The notes below the pieces were generated by a model, which saw only the letters and a list, made by a program, of their open reading frames with translations, was not told where the DNA came from and did no database searches. A stretch of DNA of 21,672 nt from Syntrophomonadaceae bacterium (GTDB lineage: Bacteria > Bacillota > Dethiobacteria > DTU022), in NCBI GenBank assembly GCA_003564055.1, contig PWSG01000158.1, forward strand, positions 1 through 21,672, given 5' to 3'. A program made the position numbers and the translations under genes. Below are positions 1 to 7,280 of this stretch, one piece after another; position 1 is the first letter of the stretch; each line of letters begins with the position of its first letter.

Positions 1-122
1 AGGGACGGGCTGAAGAGGGTCAGCCGTCAAAACCCGAACCGGTTACCGTTGACAAGGTGGGCCGCAATGAACCCTGCCCCTGCGGCAGCGGGAAAAAACA
101 CAAGAAATGCTGCGGGAAATAG
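1..122 (+). CDS. secA: SecA preprotein translocase ATPase, C-terminal end (partial)
   Basis: Only the last 39 codons are present; the first complete codon starts at base 3 and the stop is TAG at 120-122. The visible tail has an acidic, proline-containing linker followed by the short zinc-binding motif [18 protein letters not shown]. In SecA this C-terminal CxCxSGx(n)CC-type motif binds zinc and contacts SecB or membrane lipids and ribosomes. SecA is the cytoplasmic ATPase that drives preproteins through SecYEG. The same SEC-C motif also ends unrelated proteins, so the motif alone is not proof. The position directly upstream of prfB, as in many Bacillota, makes SecA the best reading. The motor domains lie outside the window. 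Confidence 0.85.
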   Translation, partial: GRAEEGQPSKPEPVTVDKVGRNEPCPCGSGKKHKKCCGK

Positions 123-125
123 AGT

Positions 126-154
126 GCAGGATGCAAAAGGCAGGAGTCAGGAGA
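126..154 (+). repeat. Left heptanucleotide repeat flank of the four-helix-bundle element
   Basis: Four 7-base units of the form CAGGAnn start at 127, 134 (diverged), 141 and 148. Bases 126-153 form an ungapped imperfect inverted repeat with 512-539, matching at 20 of 28 positions. The last units also contain the AGGAG (149-153) that serves as ribosome binding site for the ATG at 159. This is read directly from the sequence; a role as an element end is inference. Confidence 0.6.
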
Positions 155-158
155 GAAG

Positions 159-525
159 ATGAAACAACCTGCAAAAACATTTGAAGATTTGCTGGTATGG
201 CAAAAAGCACATGATTTTTGTGTTAGCTGTTTATCAATTAGCGAGAGAGTTTCCAGGGCATGAAGCATATGGTTTAACATCGCAGTTTCGACGGGCCGCA
301 GTTTCTATTCCTGCAAATATTGCTGAAGGTTTTTGCAGACGAAGCAATAAAGACAAACTGAGATAGTATAATATCGCTCGTGGCTCGATCGAAGAGTGCA
401 GATCCTATCTTATCCTTGCAAATGATTTGGGTTACGCAGATACAACTTCAATAAATAATATGATTTGTGAGGTTAGTAAAATGCTCGAAGGTTATTCAAG
501 AGGCATCCTGAGTTCTGAATCCTGA
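159..525 (+). pseudogene. Four-helix-bundle protein (23S rRNA intervening-sequence protein family), frameshifted and interrupted
   Basis: The conceptual protein is about 121 residues, the usual family size. It begins MKQPAKTFEDLLVWQKAHDF (159-218), breaks at a run of five T (215-219) where one extra base shifts the frame, then continues as VLAVYQLAREFP and FRRAAVSIPANIAEG. A TAG at 364-366 interrupts it after KDKLR, and the same frame resumes YNIARGSIEE to the TGA at 523-525. The motifs are typical of the S23/IVS four-helix-bundle family (PF05635), small proteins first seen inside intervening sequences of 23S rRNA genes and related to Avd, the accessory protein of diversity-generating retroelements. 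Their molecular role is poorly known. AGGAG at 149-153 precedes the ATG by 5 bases. Two separate lesions suggest a decayed copy, though sequencing errors cannot be excluded. It splits secA from prfB. Confidence 0.8.
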
Positions 526-540
526 ATTCTGCTTCCTGAT
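512..540 (+). repeat. Right heptanucleotide repeat flank of the four-helix-bundle element
   Basis: Four 7-base units beginning T(T/C)CTG start at 513, 520, 527 and 534. Read on the other strand they resemble the CAGGAnn units at 127-154. Bases 512-539 pair with 126-153 at 20 of 28 positions. The stop codon of the four-helix-bundle frame (523-525) lies inside this repeat, so the gene and its flank are fused as one unit. Confidence 0.6.
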
Positions 541-562
541 AAAATTGAAAGAAGGTGATCAA

Positions 563-1685
563 ATGTTAAATGGCTACAGGGAAGAGCTGGTTTCTCAGCA
601 GAAACGTTTTGATGAAATGAGGGCTTCTCTTTGAATATGATGCAAAGCTTAAAAAGCTGCAGGAATTAGAGAAAGAAGCTACTGCGCCCGGTTTCTGGGA
701 AGACAGTGCGCGGACCCAGGAATATCTTAAAAAACAGGGTGCCCTGCGTGAAGAGATCCGCCCCCTCCAGGAACTGGAAAGAATGATCGAAGAAGTTGGC
801 ATTTTCTTAGAACTGGCAGATGAAAACGAACTCAGCGAAGCAGAAGCGTTAAGCGAAGTTGGTTTGCTCATGGAAGATATAAAAGAGCGGCTTGATAAAA
901 TGGAGCTGGAGACTCTTTTTAGCGGCAAGTACGATTTTTGCGATGCCATTATGTCCCTGCACCCCGGTGCCGGTGGGTTGGAATCTCAGGATTGGGCTGA
1001 GATGCTTTTACGCATGTACAGCCGCTGGTGTGAACAAAAAGGTTACGAGGTTGAACTGGTAGATCTGCTTTCCGACGATGAAGCAGGGATCAAGAGCGCT
1101 ACATTTATAGTTCGTGGTCATGCTGCCTACGGTTACCTGCAGGCAGAAAAAGGGGTGCACCGCATGATCAGAATATCCCCTTTTGATACCTCAAAAAGAC
1201 GCCATACTTCATTTGCTTCTGTCGATGTCATTCCCGAGGTAGCAGAAGAAGAGTTTGTTATCAACCCCGACGATCTGAAAATTGACACATTTCGCTCAAG
1301 CGGCGCGGGCGGCCAGCATGTTAATAAAACTGACTCTGCCGTGCGTATAACCCATCTTCCGAGCGGAATTGTGGTTAGCTGTCAAAATGACCGTTCCCAG
1401 CACAGCAATCGCAGACAGGCTATGCTTGTTCTGCAAGCCCGGTTGGCCGAGTTGAGTCGACAGGAGCAGGATGATGAAATTAACGCTGAACGCGGCCATC
1501 AGAGGGAAATTGCCTGGGGCAGCCAGATTAGAACATATACCTTCCACCCTTTTACCCTGGTCAAAGACCACCGCACGGGAGTGGAGGTGGGCCAGGTGGA
1601 TGCCGTAATGAACGGCATGCTTGACCCTTTTATTGAAGCCTATTTGCGCTGGAAAGCGCGCGGCAGTATTCCATTGAAAAAATAG
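563..1685 (+). CDS. prfB: Peptide chain release factor 2 (RF2), with programmed +1 frameshift
   Basis: RF2 recognises UGA and UAA in the ribosomal A site and triggers peptide release. The gene starts at ATG 563 after a GAAGGTGAT ribosome binding site (551-559). The zero frame runs 23 codons to TGA at 632-634, directly after a CTT codon. Slipping forward one base (join 563-631, 633-1685) gives a 373-residue protein, normal for RF2. The SPF tripeptide (residues 205-207) that reads the stop codon and the GGQ peptidyl-hydrolysis motif (residues 249-251) sit at almost the same positions as in Escherichia coli RF2. The frameshift is the known autoregulatory device: low RF2 slows termination at UGA and favours slippage. 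A GAGGG (619-623) five bases before CTT could act as the internal Shine-Dalgarno stimulator. The stop tetranucleotide is TGAA rather than the usual TGAC. Confidence 0.96.
629..634 (+). promoter_or_regulatory. prfB +1 frameshift site CTT TGA
   Basis: CTT at 629-631 is followed by an in-frame TGA at 632-634. Re-pairing of the peptidyl-tRNA from CTT to TTT skips one base and reads GAA next. GAGGG at 619-623 lies upstream with a 5-base gap, slightly wider and less G-rich than the E. coli AGGGGG with a 3-base gap. Downstream translation in the shifted frame gives continuous RF2. Confidence 0.92.
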
Positions 1686-1693
1686 GAGTTGCT

Positions 1694-2572
1694 ATGAAGT
1701 TAAAAAAACCGCGTATAACCAAGGACGATATTAAAGTAGTTGTAATAGATGTGCTGGGCATCCTGGCCGGATCGGTTATCCTGGCCGTGGGTATGAATAT
1801 GTTTATGGTTCCGAACATGCTCGCGCCCGGGGGAGTAAGCGGGCTCGCCGTCTTTGGTTATCATATTTTAGGTGTACCGGTTGGCCTGACCATCATAGCT
1901 TTGAATGTCCCCCTTTTTATTGTGGGGTATTTTGTTCTTGGAATACGGGTAGTGATCCAGAGTTTGCTTGGCACCTTTTTGTTTTCAGCGGCCGTGGAAA
2001 TTACCGCTCCTCTTTTGCCTGCAGCTACCGATGATTTGCTGCTGGCAGCAGTTTATGGTGGCATTGTCATGGGTTTGGGGGTTGGCCTGGTTTTTCGTTA
2101 TCGCAGCTCAACAGGCGGTACGGCTTTACTTTCACTTATCCTGGCCAAGACTTCCGGGATCAGTCCCGGCCAGGCTTTGTTGTGGGGAGATCTATTTGTA
2201 CTCACCCTGGCTGTATTTGTATTTGGCAGTGAAGCAGCCATGTATGCAGCGCTGTCTTTATTTATTTCCATTAAGGTCATTGATGCAATACTTGAAGGGC
2301 TTGGCCTGGCTAAATCGGCTATTATAATTACCCGCTGCGGGTCCAAAATAAATGAAAAGCTGATATATGAACTGGGCCGCGGAGTGACCAGGATTGAAGG
2401 GCAGGGTGGTTACACCGGTGAAGGACGCGAGGTGCTCCTCTGCGTTGTGACCCGTCAGCAGACGGCCCGCCTGAAAGCAATTATTTATGAAATTGACCCC
2501 GAAGCTTTTGTGATTATCGGTAATGCCACGGAGGTTCATGGTGAAGGTTTTAAGAGAATGCAGCAGCACTGA
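1694..2572 (+). CDS. YitT family membrane protein
   Basis: A 292-residue integral membrane protein of the YitT family. After a short basic N-terminus, residues about 15-190 hold five or six hydrophobic segments with the family-typical stretch NMFMVPNMLAPGGVSGLA (about residues 35-52) and the STGGTALL region near residue 140. The cytoplasmic C-terminal region (about residues 208-290) matches the DUF2179 domain, including TRIEGQGGYTGEGREVL. Family members are common in Bacillota in several copies per genome; transport has been suggested, but no substrate is established. The ATG at 1694 lies 8 bases after the prfB stop, and the TAGGAG at 1683-1688 serves as both stop codon and ribosome binding site, so it is probably co-transcribed and translationally coupled with prfB. 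Confidence 0.92.
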   Translation: MKLKKPRITKDDIKVVVIDVLGILAGSVILAVGMNMFMVPNMLAPGGVSGLAVFGYHILGVPVGLTIIALNVPLFIVGYFVLGIRVVIQSLLGTFLFSAAVEITAPLLPAATDDLLLAAVYGGIVMGLGVGLVFRYRSSTGGTALLSLILAKTSGISPGQALLWGDLFVLTLAVFVFGSEAAMYAALSLFISIKVIDAILEGLGLAKSAIIITRCGSKINEKLIYELGRGVTRIEGQGGYTGEGREVLLCVVTRQQTARLKAIIYEIDPEAFVIIGNATEVHGEGFKRMQQH

Positions 2573-2645
2573 AACTATAATAATTTGCCAAATAACTAAA
2601 AATAGGTTATTGTAATTTACAGGAGCATCTAAGTTAATGTCGAAA

Positions 2646-2651
2646 TATAAT
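2646..2651 (+). promoter_or_regulatory. Possible -10 box upstream of ftsE
   Basis: An exact TATAAT lies 43 bases before the ftsE start, in the 122-base gap after yitT. No convincing -35 hexamer is seen 16-18 bases upstream, and the gap is AT-rich, so this may be chance. Confidence 0.25.
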
Positions 2652-2694
2652 AGCGTCAGCATTATGTTAAGTATGCACAGGAAGGTCTGACTGA

Positions 2695-3384
2695 ATGGTC
2701 GAAGCAAAAAACCTGAGCATGAAATATGAAAAAGGCGGGCAATATGCCCTTGAAAACTTAAATTTTTATATTAATCGCGGAGAATTTGTATTTTTTGTCG
2801 GATCAAGTGGGGCAGGTAAATCTACTCTTCTAAAGTTGATTATCAGGGAAATTGTGCCCACAAATGGCGCTTTAAAAATATTTGGTCGTAATGTGGGCCG
2901 CTTACCGCGGCACAGACTGCCTTACCTGCGCCGCAATATCGGGATGGTTTTCCAGGATTTTCGCTTAATGGAGGAGCGGACGGCTTTTGACAATGTCGCT
3001 TTTGCCATGATGGTTACCGGCGCTTCCCGCAGGGAAATCCGCAAACGTGTGCCCCATGTCCTGGGACTTGTCGGCCTTCATGATAAGGCAAAGGCAAGGG
3101 TTTGTGATTTGTCGGGAGGTGAAATGCAGCGTGTAGGTTTAGCCCGCGCTATTGCTAATCGTCCGGCAATGATTATCGCCGATGAACCGACAGGAAATCT
3201 TGATCCGGGTACGACGCTGGATATTATGAACCTGCTGCGCGGGATTAACCTGCGGGGAACAACTGTGCTCGTGGCGACCCACAACCGGGAGATAGTTGAT
3301 CGGTTTAAAAAGCGGGTGCTTTACCTGGAAAACGGAAAACTTGTTGGCGATGAACAGAAGGGGATTTATGCTCATGTTCATTAG
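2695..3384 (+). CDS. ftsE: Cell division ABC transporter ATP-binding protein FtsE
   Basis: A 229-residue ABC ATPase. It shows the Walker A motif GSSGAGKS (residues 36-43), the Q-loop in MVFQDFRLMEERTAFDNVAFAM, which is diagnostic for FtsE, the signature LSGGEMQR, Walker B MIIADEPTGNLD, and the switch histidine in ATHN. FtsE dimerises on the cytoplasmic side of FtsX; its ATP cycle is used not for transport but to control peptidoglycan hydrolases across the membrane at the septum or lateral wall. The ATG follows AGGAAGG (2679-2685) with 9 bases between. The 3' end overlaps ftsX by 17 bases. Family assignment is secure; whether it acts in division, elongation or sporulation in this organism cannot be told. 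Confidence 0.97.
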   Translation: MVEAKNLSMKYEKGGQYALENLNFYINRGEFVFFVGSSGAGKSTLLKLIIREIVPTNGALKIFGRNVGRLPRHRLPYLRRNIGMVFQDFRLMEERTAFDNVAFAMMVTGASRREIRKRVPHVLGLVGLHDKAKARVCDLSGGEMQRVGLARAIANRPAMIIADEPTGNLDPGTTLDIMNLLRGINLRGTTVLVATHNREIVDRFKKRVLYLENGKLVGDEQKGIYAHVH

Positions 3385-4261
3385 CGGCTTTTTCTACATT
3401 ATCGGTGAAACTTTAAAGGGACTTTACCGTAACCGCTGGATGTGTATTACATCAACCGCTGTAGTTGTTGTTACACTTTTTATGCTGGGCATATTCATGC
3501 TGGTTAACATGAACCTGGGCCATATTACAGATACAGTGAAAGAACAGGTTGAGATAGTTGTTTACATAGATGATGAAGCCCAGCAGGAAGCGCTTGACGA
3601 GCTCAGACAAAAGCTGTTGTCGCACAGCGGCATAGAAACCGTAACTTACGTTTCCAGTGAAGAACACATGGCCCGTCTGCATCGTCAGTTGGGCGGCATG
3701 CTGGAGGGTTACGATACGGAGCTTGATAATCCCCTGCTTGCTTCGTATGAAATTAAGACAGTAGTTCCTGAATCGGTTGCAGTCCTGGCCGAAGAATTTA
3801 AAACTTATCCTGGTGTTTCTAACGTCTTTTACGGGCAGAGTTACGTAGAAAGCCTTTTTGCGGTAACTGGTGTTGTTCAAATGGTTGGCCTGGCTTTAAT
3901 GGCCGGTCTTTCGATTACAGCAGTATTTTTAATCTCACACACGATTAAACTTACTGTAATGATGCGTAAACGGGAAATATCGATAATGAAATATGTAGGG
4001 GCAACAAACTGGTTTATCCGCTGGCCGTTTATTCTTGAAGGCTTTCTCATGGGGTTTGTCGGCGCAGTTTTGCCCCTGGCTGGGCTCTTTTATCTTTACC
4101 AGTTTTCTGTTGAATGGGTAAGCGCAAATAACCTGGCTTTTCTTAACCTGCTTCCTGCCCAGTTAGTTATAGTTGAACTGGCAACATATCTTGTACCCCT
4201 GGGTACAGGGCTTGGTATTCTGGGCAGTATATTTTCGATGGGCCGTTTTCTTAGGGTATAG
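3368..4261 (+). CDS. ftsX: Cell division protein FtsX (permease-like partner of FtsE)
   Basis: From ATG 3368 the protein is 297 residues. The cytoplasmic N-terminus carries LKGLYRNRWM, typical of FtsX, followed by TM1 (near residues 25-48), an extracytoplasmic domain of about 110 residues beginning VEIVVYIDDEAQQEAL, then three C-terminal membrane segments with VMMRKREISIMKYVGATNWFIRWPFILEG split by the TM2-TM3 loop. The extracellular domain is what recruits and activates murein hydrolases. The reading frame is open further upstream, but the AAGGGG at 3358-3363 supports ATG 3368 (4-base gap) or ATG 3374 (10-base gap). The overlap with ftsE implies translational coupling. The gene 33 bases downstream encodes the likely hydrolase partner. 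Confidence 0.95.
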   Translation: MLMFISGFFYIIGETLKGLYRNRWMCITSTAVVVVTLFMLGIFMLVNMNLGHITDTVKEQVEIVVYIDDEAQQEALDELRQKLLSHSGIETVTYVSSEEHMARLHRQLGGMLEGYDTELDNPLLASYEIKTVVPESVAVLAEEFKTYPGVSNVFYGQSYVESLFAVTGVVQMVGLALMAGLSITAVFLISHTIKLTVMMRKREISIMKYVGATNWFIRWPFILEGFLMGFVGAVLPLAGLFYLYQFSVEWVSANNLAFLNLLPAQLVIVELATYLVPLGTGLGILGSIFSMGRFLRV

Positions 4262-4294
4262 AGAGAAATGACTACATTCAGGGAGGAAAAAATT

Positions 4295-5494
4295 ATGTTT
4301 TCTAGGGGTAGTACCTGGTTAATTGTCCTGCTCCTGCTGCTTTTTATAGTTTCTAATCCTCTTATGCCTGTATTGGCTATTACTACCGATGAAATTGAAG
4401 AAAAACAGCAGGAACTTGAAGAAGTTGAAAAGAGACGGCGAGATGAAAAGAGCGCTCTTGAACAGCGTTTGAACCGTGAAGCTGCTTTAAAAGAGGAAAT
4501 GAGGCTGCTTGAAAACGAGATCCAGGAGCTGCGCTGGGAACAGGAACGCTTGAATGATGAAATTAAACTTTTAGAAGCAGAGATCAGTGATGCCGAAGCC
4601 GAACTTGAAGATGCCGAATAGCGTCTAAGTTACCGGGAAGATCTTTTAAAGCTGCGCCTGCGGGCTATCCAGCAGCACGGTGTAGTTTCTTATCTTGAAG
4701 TTCTCTTCGAATCAAATAGTTTTTCAGATTTTTTGACCCGACTACACAGTCTGAGTATTATTGCCTCAAATGATTTAACCCTCATTGAAGAGATCCAGGA
4801 AGAAAGAGATCTGATTGAAGCCCGGAAAGATGAATTGGAAAATAACAAGGCAAACCTGGAGAACATGCGCGACCAGGTTGCTGCAAATGAAGCCAGGATG
4901 GACCAGGCTGTGCTTGAGCGCAAGGATCTGCTGGCTGAGCTGCAGGGGGAAATAGATTTAAACCTGAAGGCAATCCGGGATCTTGAGGATGAGTCTCAGC
5001 GGCTTGATTCCCTTATCCAGGAGTTAATTGCCGAAGCACAGAGCCAGTTTTCAGGAATTGAAGGTGAACTGCTCTGGCCAATAGAACCCCCAACCTGGAT
5101 CAGCTCTGGATACGGTTGGCGAAGAGATCCCTTCAGCGGTGCCCAGGCCTGGCACGGTGGAGTTGATATTGCCCCTCATCATGGGGCGGCAAACTACATT
5201 ATCGCTGCTGCCGAGGGCAAGGTTATTTATTCCGGCTGGAATGGTGGTTATGGCAACTGCATCATGATTGATCACGGCGGTGGAACTGTTACCCTTTATG
5301 GCCATATGAGCAGCCTGCTAGTGCAGAAAGGTGAAGTTGTGAGCAGGGGACAGCGCATTGCTCGCGCCGGGACTACCGGTTACAGCACAGGAGTGCACCT
5401 GCACTTTGAAGTGCGTGAGTTTAGCAAGCCTGCTGTCCGAAATTATCCAAGCGGCAATAAGGATTATCGGCATAATCCAATGTATTATTTCTAG
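4295..5494 (+). pseudogene. Coiled-coil M23/LytM murein hydrolase or activator (EnvC-like), with an in-frame TAG at codon 109
   Basis: Read through the TAG at 4619-4621, the frame encodes 399 residues: a signal peptide (about residues 1-28, cleavage near VLA|ITT), a long Glu/Lys/Arg-rich coiled coil (about 32-250) containing the EnvC/PcsB-type stretch SYLEVLFESNSFSDFLTRL, and a C-terminal M23 peptidase domain (about 265-399). The metal ligands H287 and D291 (in HGGVDIA) and the HLH motif (368-370) are intact, so the domain looks catalytically able rather than a degenerate EnvC activator. ATG 4295 is chosen because GGGAGG (4281-4286) lies 8 bases before it; an earlier ATG at 4268 lacks a ribosome site. 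Immediately downstream of ftsX, it is the probable FtsEX-controlled hydrolase. The TAG is the only lesion: real nonsense mutation, sequence error and read-through all remain possible. Without read-through only signal peptide and half a coiled coil are made. Confidence 0.85.
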
Positions 5495-5545
5495 CTTTTG
5501 TCATTTAGAAAATGGCCTTATATTGGGTCAACAGATTTCTTAAAT

Positions 5546-5583
5546 CTTCCGCTCCCTGTTCGTTTTTCAGGGAGCGGAAGTTT
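5546..5583 (+). terminator. Hairpin terminator after the ftsEX–hydrolase operon
   Basis: A perfect 13-bp stem (5546-5558 with 5568-5580, seven or more G-C pairs) encloses a 9-base loop and is followed by TTT, then CAAATAGTTT. The T tract is short, so termination may be imperfect or aided by a protein. The rest of the 295-base gap (5495-5789) is AT-rich and shows no gene. Confidence 0.75.
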
Positions 5584-5722
5584 CAAATAGTTTAAATTAA
5601 AGTTTTAAGCCCTTTAAAGAAGCAGCCACCCCTATTCTGCGCTCTTTTCACCTTTAAATAGTTTAGACAGACTGGTTTATTAGCCTTACGCTGAATACAG
5701 CAAAGAAAATTTATGTTATTAT

Positions 5723-5728
5723 TATAAT
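5723..5728 (+). promoter_or_regulatory. Possible -10 box upstream of the S41 protease gene
   Basis: TATAAT lies 61 bases before the chosen ATG at 5790 and after the hairpin terminator, where a promoter would be expected. No good -35 hexamer is visible at 16-18 bases, so the call is weak. Confidence 0.35.
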
Positions 5729-5789
5729 CAGGCTCCATATAAAGGGCCTTTAGTTATGATTTTTACCGGCAAGACAGGAGTTGAAAGTT

Positions 5790-7277
5790 ATGGAAAAAAC
5801 CAATCGGAAAACGATATTTATCGGCCTGGTTATTTTTGCCATTCTTCTTGTTGGCACTAACCTGGCTAACTATTATTTCTTCGGAGGTCATTCTGAGCAG
5901 GCGAAAACTAATGAAGAGCCAACTACCGTAATCAAATATGAACCGCGAAATAATAATGATTCGAAGCAAAACGATGCTGCCTTATTATGGGATGCTATTG
6001 AGTCGGTTACGAGGAGTTATTATTATCCCATAGATACTGAAGAGCTGATCGAAGGTGCTGTGCGGGGCATGATTGAAAATGTCGGCGATCCGCATATGCG
6101 TTTTTATGATCCTGATCAGTTGGAAGAATTTTTATCAGATACAAGGGGTTCTTATGCCGGAATTGGCGTGCGTGTCATAGAAACAAATGGGTATATTGTT
6201 GTGTTTGAAACCTTTTCCGATTCTCCGGCTGAAAAAAGCGGGCTAAGACCAGGAGATCGCATTTTAGAGGCTGATGGCCATGAGCTTACCGGCAAAGGAT
6301 TGAACCGGGCCGTCGAACTGTTAAGAGGTCCCCCTGATACAAAAGTTGATGTTTTAATTAAAAGGCCGGGAGCGGACGAACCGATTGACGTTATTGTCGG
6401 ACGGGCTCAGATTCAGGTCTCTACTGTGCATGGAGAGATGCTTGATGACGGTCTTGGATATATTGAAATTAGCAGCTTCGACAGCAATACCGCAGACGAG
6501 TTTAATAATGTCTTCAGGGAAATGGAGCAAAGCGGCATTTTTTCCGGGTTGATCTTAGACCTGCGCAACAATCCCGGAGGGCTTGTTGAGCCGGCTGTGA
6601 AAATAGGCGAAAAACTTGTTCCAGAAGGAGAAATTGTCAGGCTGGTTGGGCGGAATGATGAAGTGAAAAGGATTTATCAGTCAACTGCCGCTGCAAGGCC
6701 TTACCCGATAGTGGTGCTGATTAACGAGGACTCTGCAAGCGCTTCTGAGCTTTTAGCAGGTGCCCTGCAGGACCGCGGCGCGGCTGCCCTGGTTGGTCAA
6801 AAAACCTATGGCAAGGCTTCTGTCCAGCAGCTTGAGTACCTTGACGGGGGCAACGCAATACTTTTAACCGTTGCAAAGTATTTTACACCTTCAGGGCACG
6901 ATATCGATAAATACGGTATTGAACCTGACTTTGAAGTTGATATGCCTGAAGTACTGCGCTATTATCGTTATTTCCATCCTGGCAGTCTTGAAGAAGGAGA
7001 TTACGGGCCCGATGTGGAAATGCTGCAGCTCATGTTGGAACAGCTGGGTTTAAGAGTTGAGGCTACCGGTTTCTTTGACAGGCAGACATTCCTGGCACTG
7101 AGAAATTTTCAGGACAGGGGCGGACTGGAGTTGAGCGGGAAGTTTGATGACAAAACATGGGTTGAACTGCGCGATGCGCTTGATATTGCAGCGCGTGAAA
7201 ATGATGAACAGCTTAACTTTGCAATAGAGGCGATTAAAAAACCCGGACTTTTAAATATTACCGGAGGATTAGACTGA
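5790..7277 (+). CDS. S41 family C-terminal processing peptidase with PDZ and peptidoglycan-binding domains
   Basis: From ATG 5790 the protein is 495 residues. Residues about 8-30 form a single N-terminal membrane anchor, so the rest lies outside the membrane. A PDZ domain (about 110-190; SPAEKSGLRPGDRILEADG) gates the S41 protease domain. The catalytic Ser-Lys pair, by comparison with E. coli Tsp, is S317 (middle serine of SASASE) and K342 (in TYGK), with D328 in LQD. Residues about 390-465 match a PG_binding_1 domain (GPDVEMLQLMLEQLG), as in CtpA/CtpB of Bacillus, where such proteases act in envelope and sporulation signalling. AGGAG at 5776-5780 fits ATG 5790 (9-base gap) and not the earlier in-frame TTG at 5781. 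It lies between ftsEX and a MinJ-like gene, an order also found in B. subtilis around ctpB, but its own substrate is unknown. Confidence 0.93.
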   Translation: MEKTNRKTIFIGLVIFAILLVGTNLANYYFFGGHSEQAKTNEEPTTVIKYEPRNNNDSKQNDAALLWDAIESVTRSYYYPIDTEELIEGAVRGMIENVGDPHMRFYDPDQLEEFLSDTRGSYAGIGVRVIETNGYIVVFETFSDSPAEKSGLRPGDRILEADGHELTGKGLNRAVELLRGPPDTKVDVLIKRPGADEPIDVIVGRAQIQVSTVHGEMLDDGLGYIEISSFDSNTADEFNNVFREMEQSGIFSGLILDLRNNPGGLVEPAVKIGEKLVPEGEIVRLVGRNDEVKRIYQSTAAARPYPIVVLINEDSASASELLAGALQDRGAAALVGQKTYGKASVQQLEYLDGGNAILLTVAKYFTPSGHDIDKYGIEPDFEVDMPEVLRYYRYFHPGSLEEGDYGPDVEMLQLMLEQLGLRVEATGFFDRQTFLALRNFQDRGGLELSGKFDDKTWVELRDALDIAARENDEQLNFAIEAIKKPGLLNITGGLD

Positions 7278-7280
7278 TCA

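Noticed and set aside
4619..4621. TAG reassigned to an amino acid in this organism (two genes carry in-frame TAG)
   Set aside because: TAG is the natural stop of 7 of the 16 genes whose ends are visible here (secA, prfB, ftsE, ftsX, the M23 gene, the PDZ protein, whiA), so global reassignment is very unlikely. Local read-through remains open.
4733..5494. Separate M23 hydrolase gene starting after the TAG
   Set aside because: The TTG at 4733 has no ribosome binding site, would lack a signal peptide and starts inside a conserved coiled-coil motif; it is the rest of the gene at 4295.
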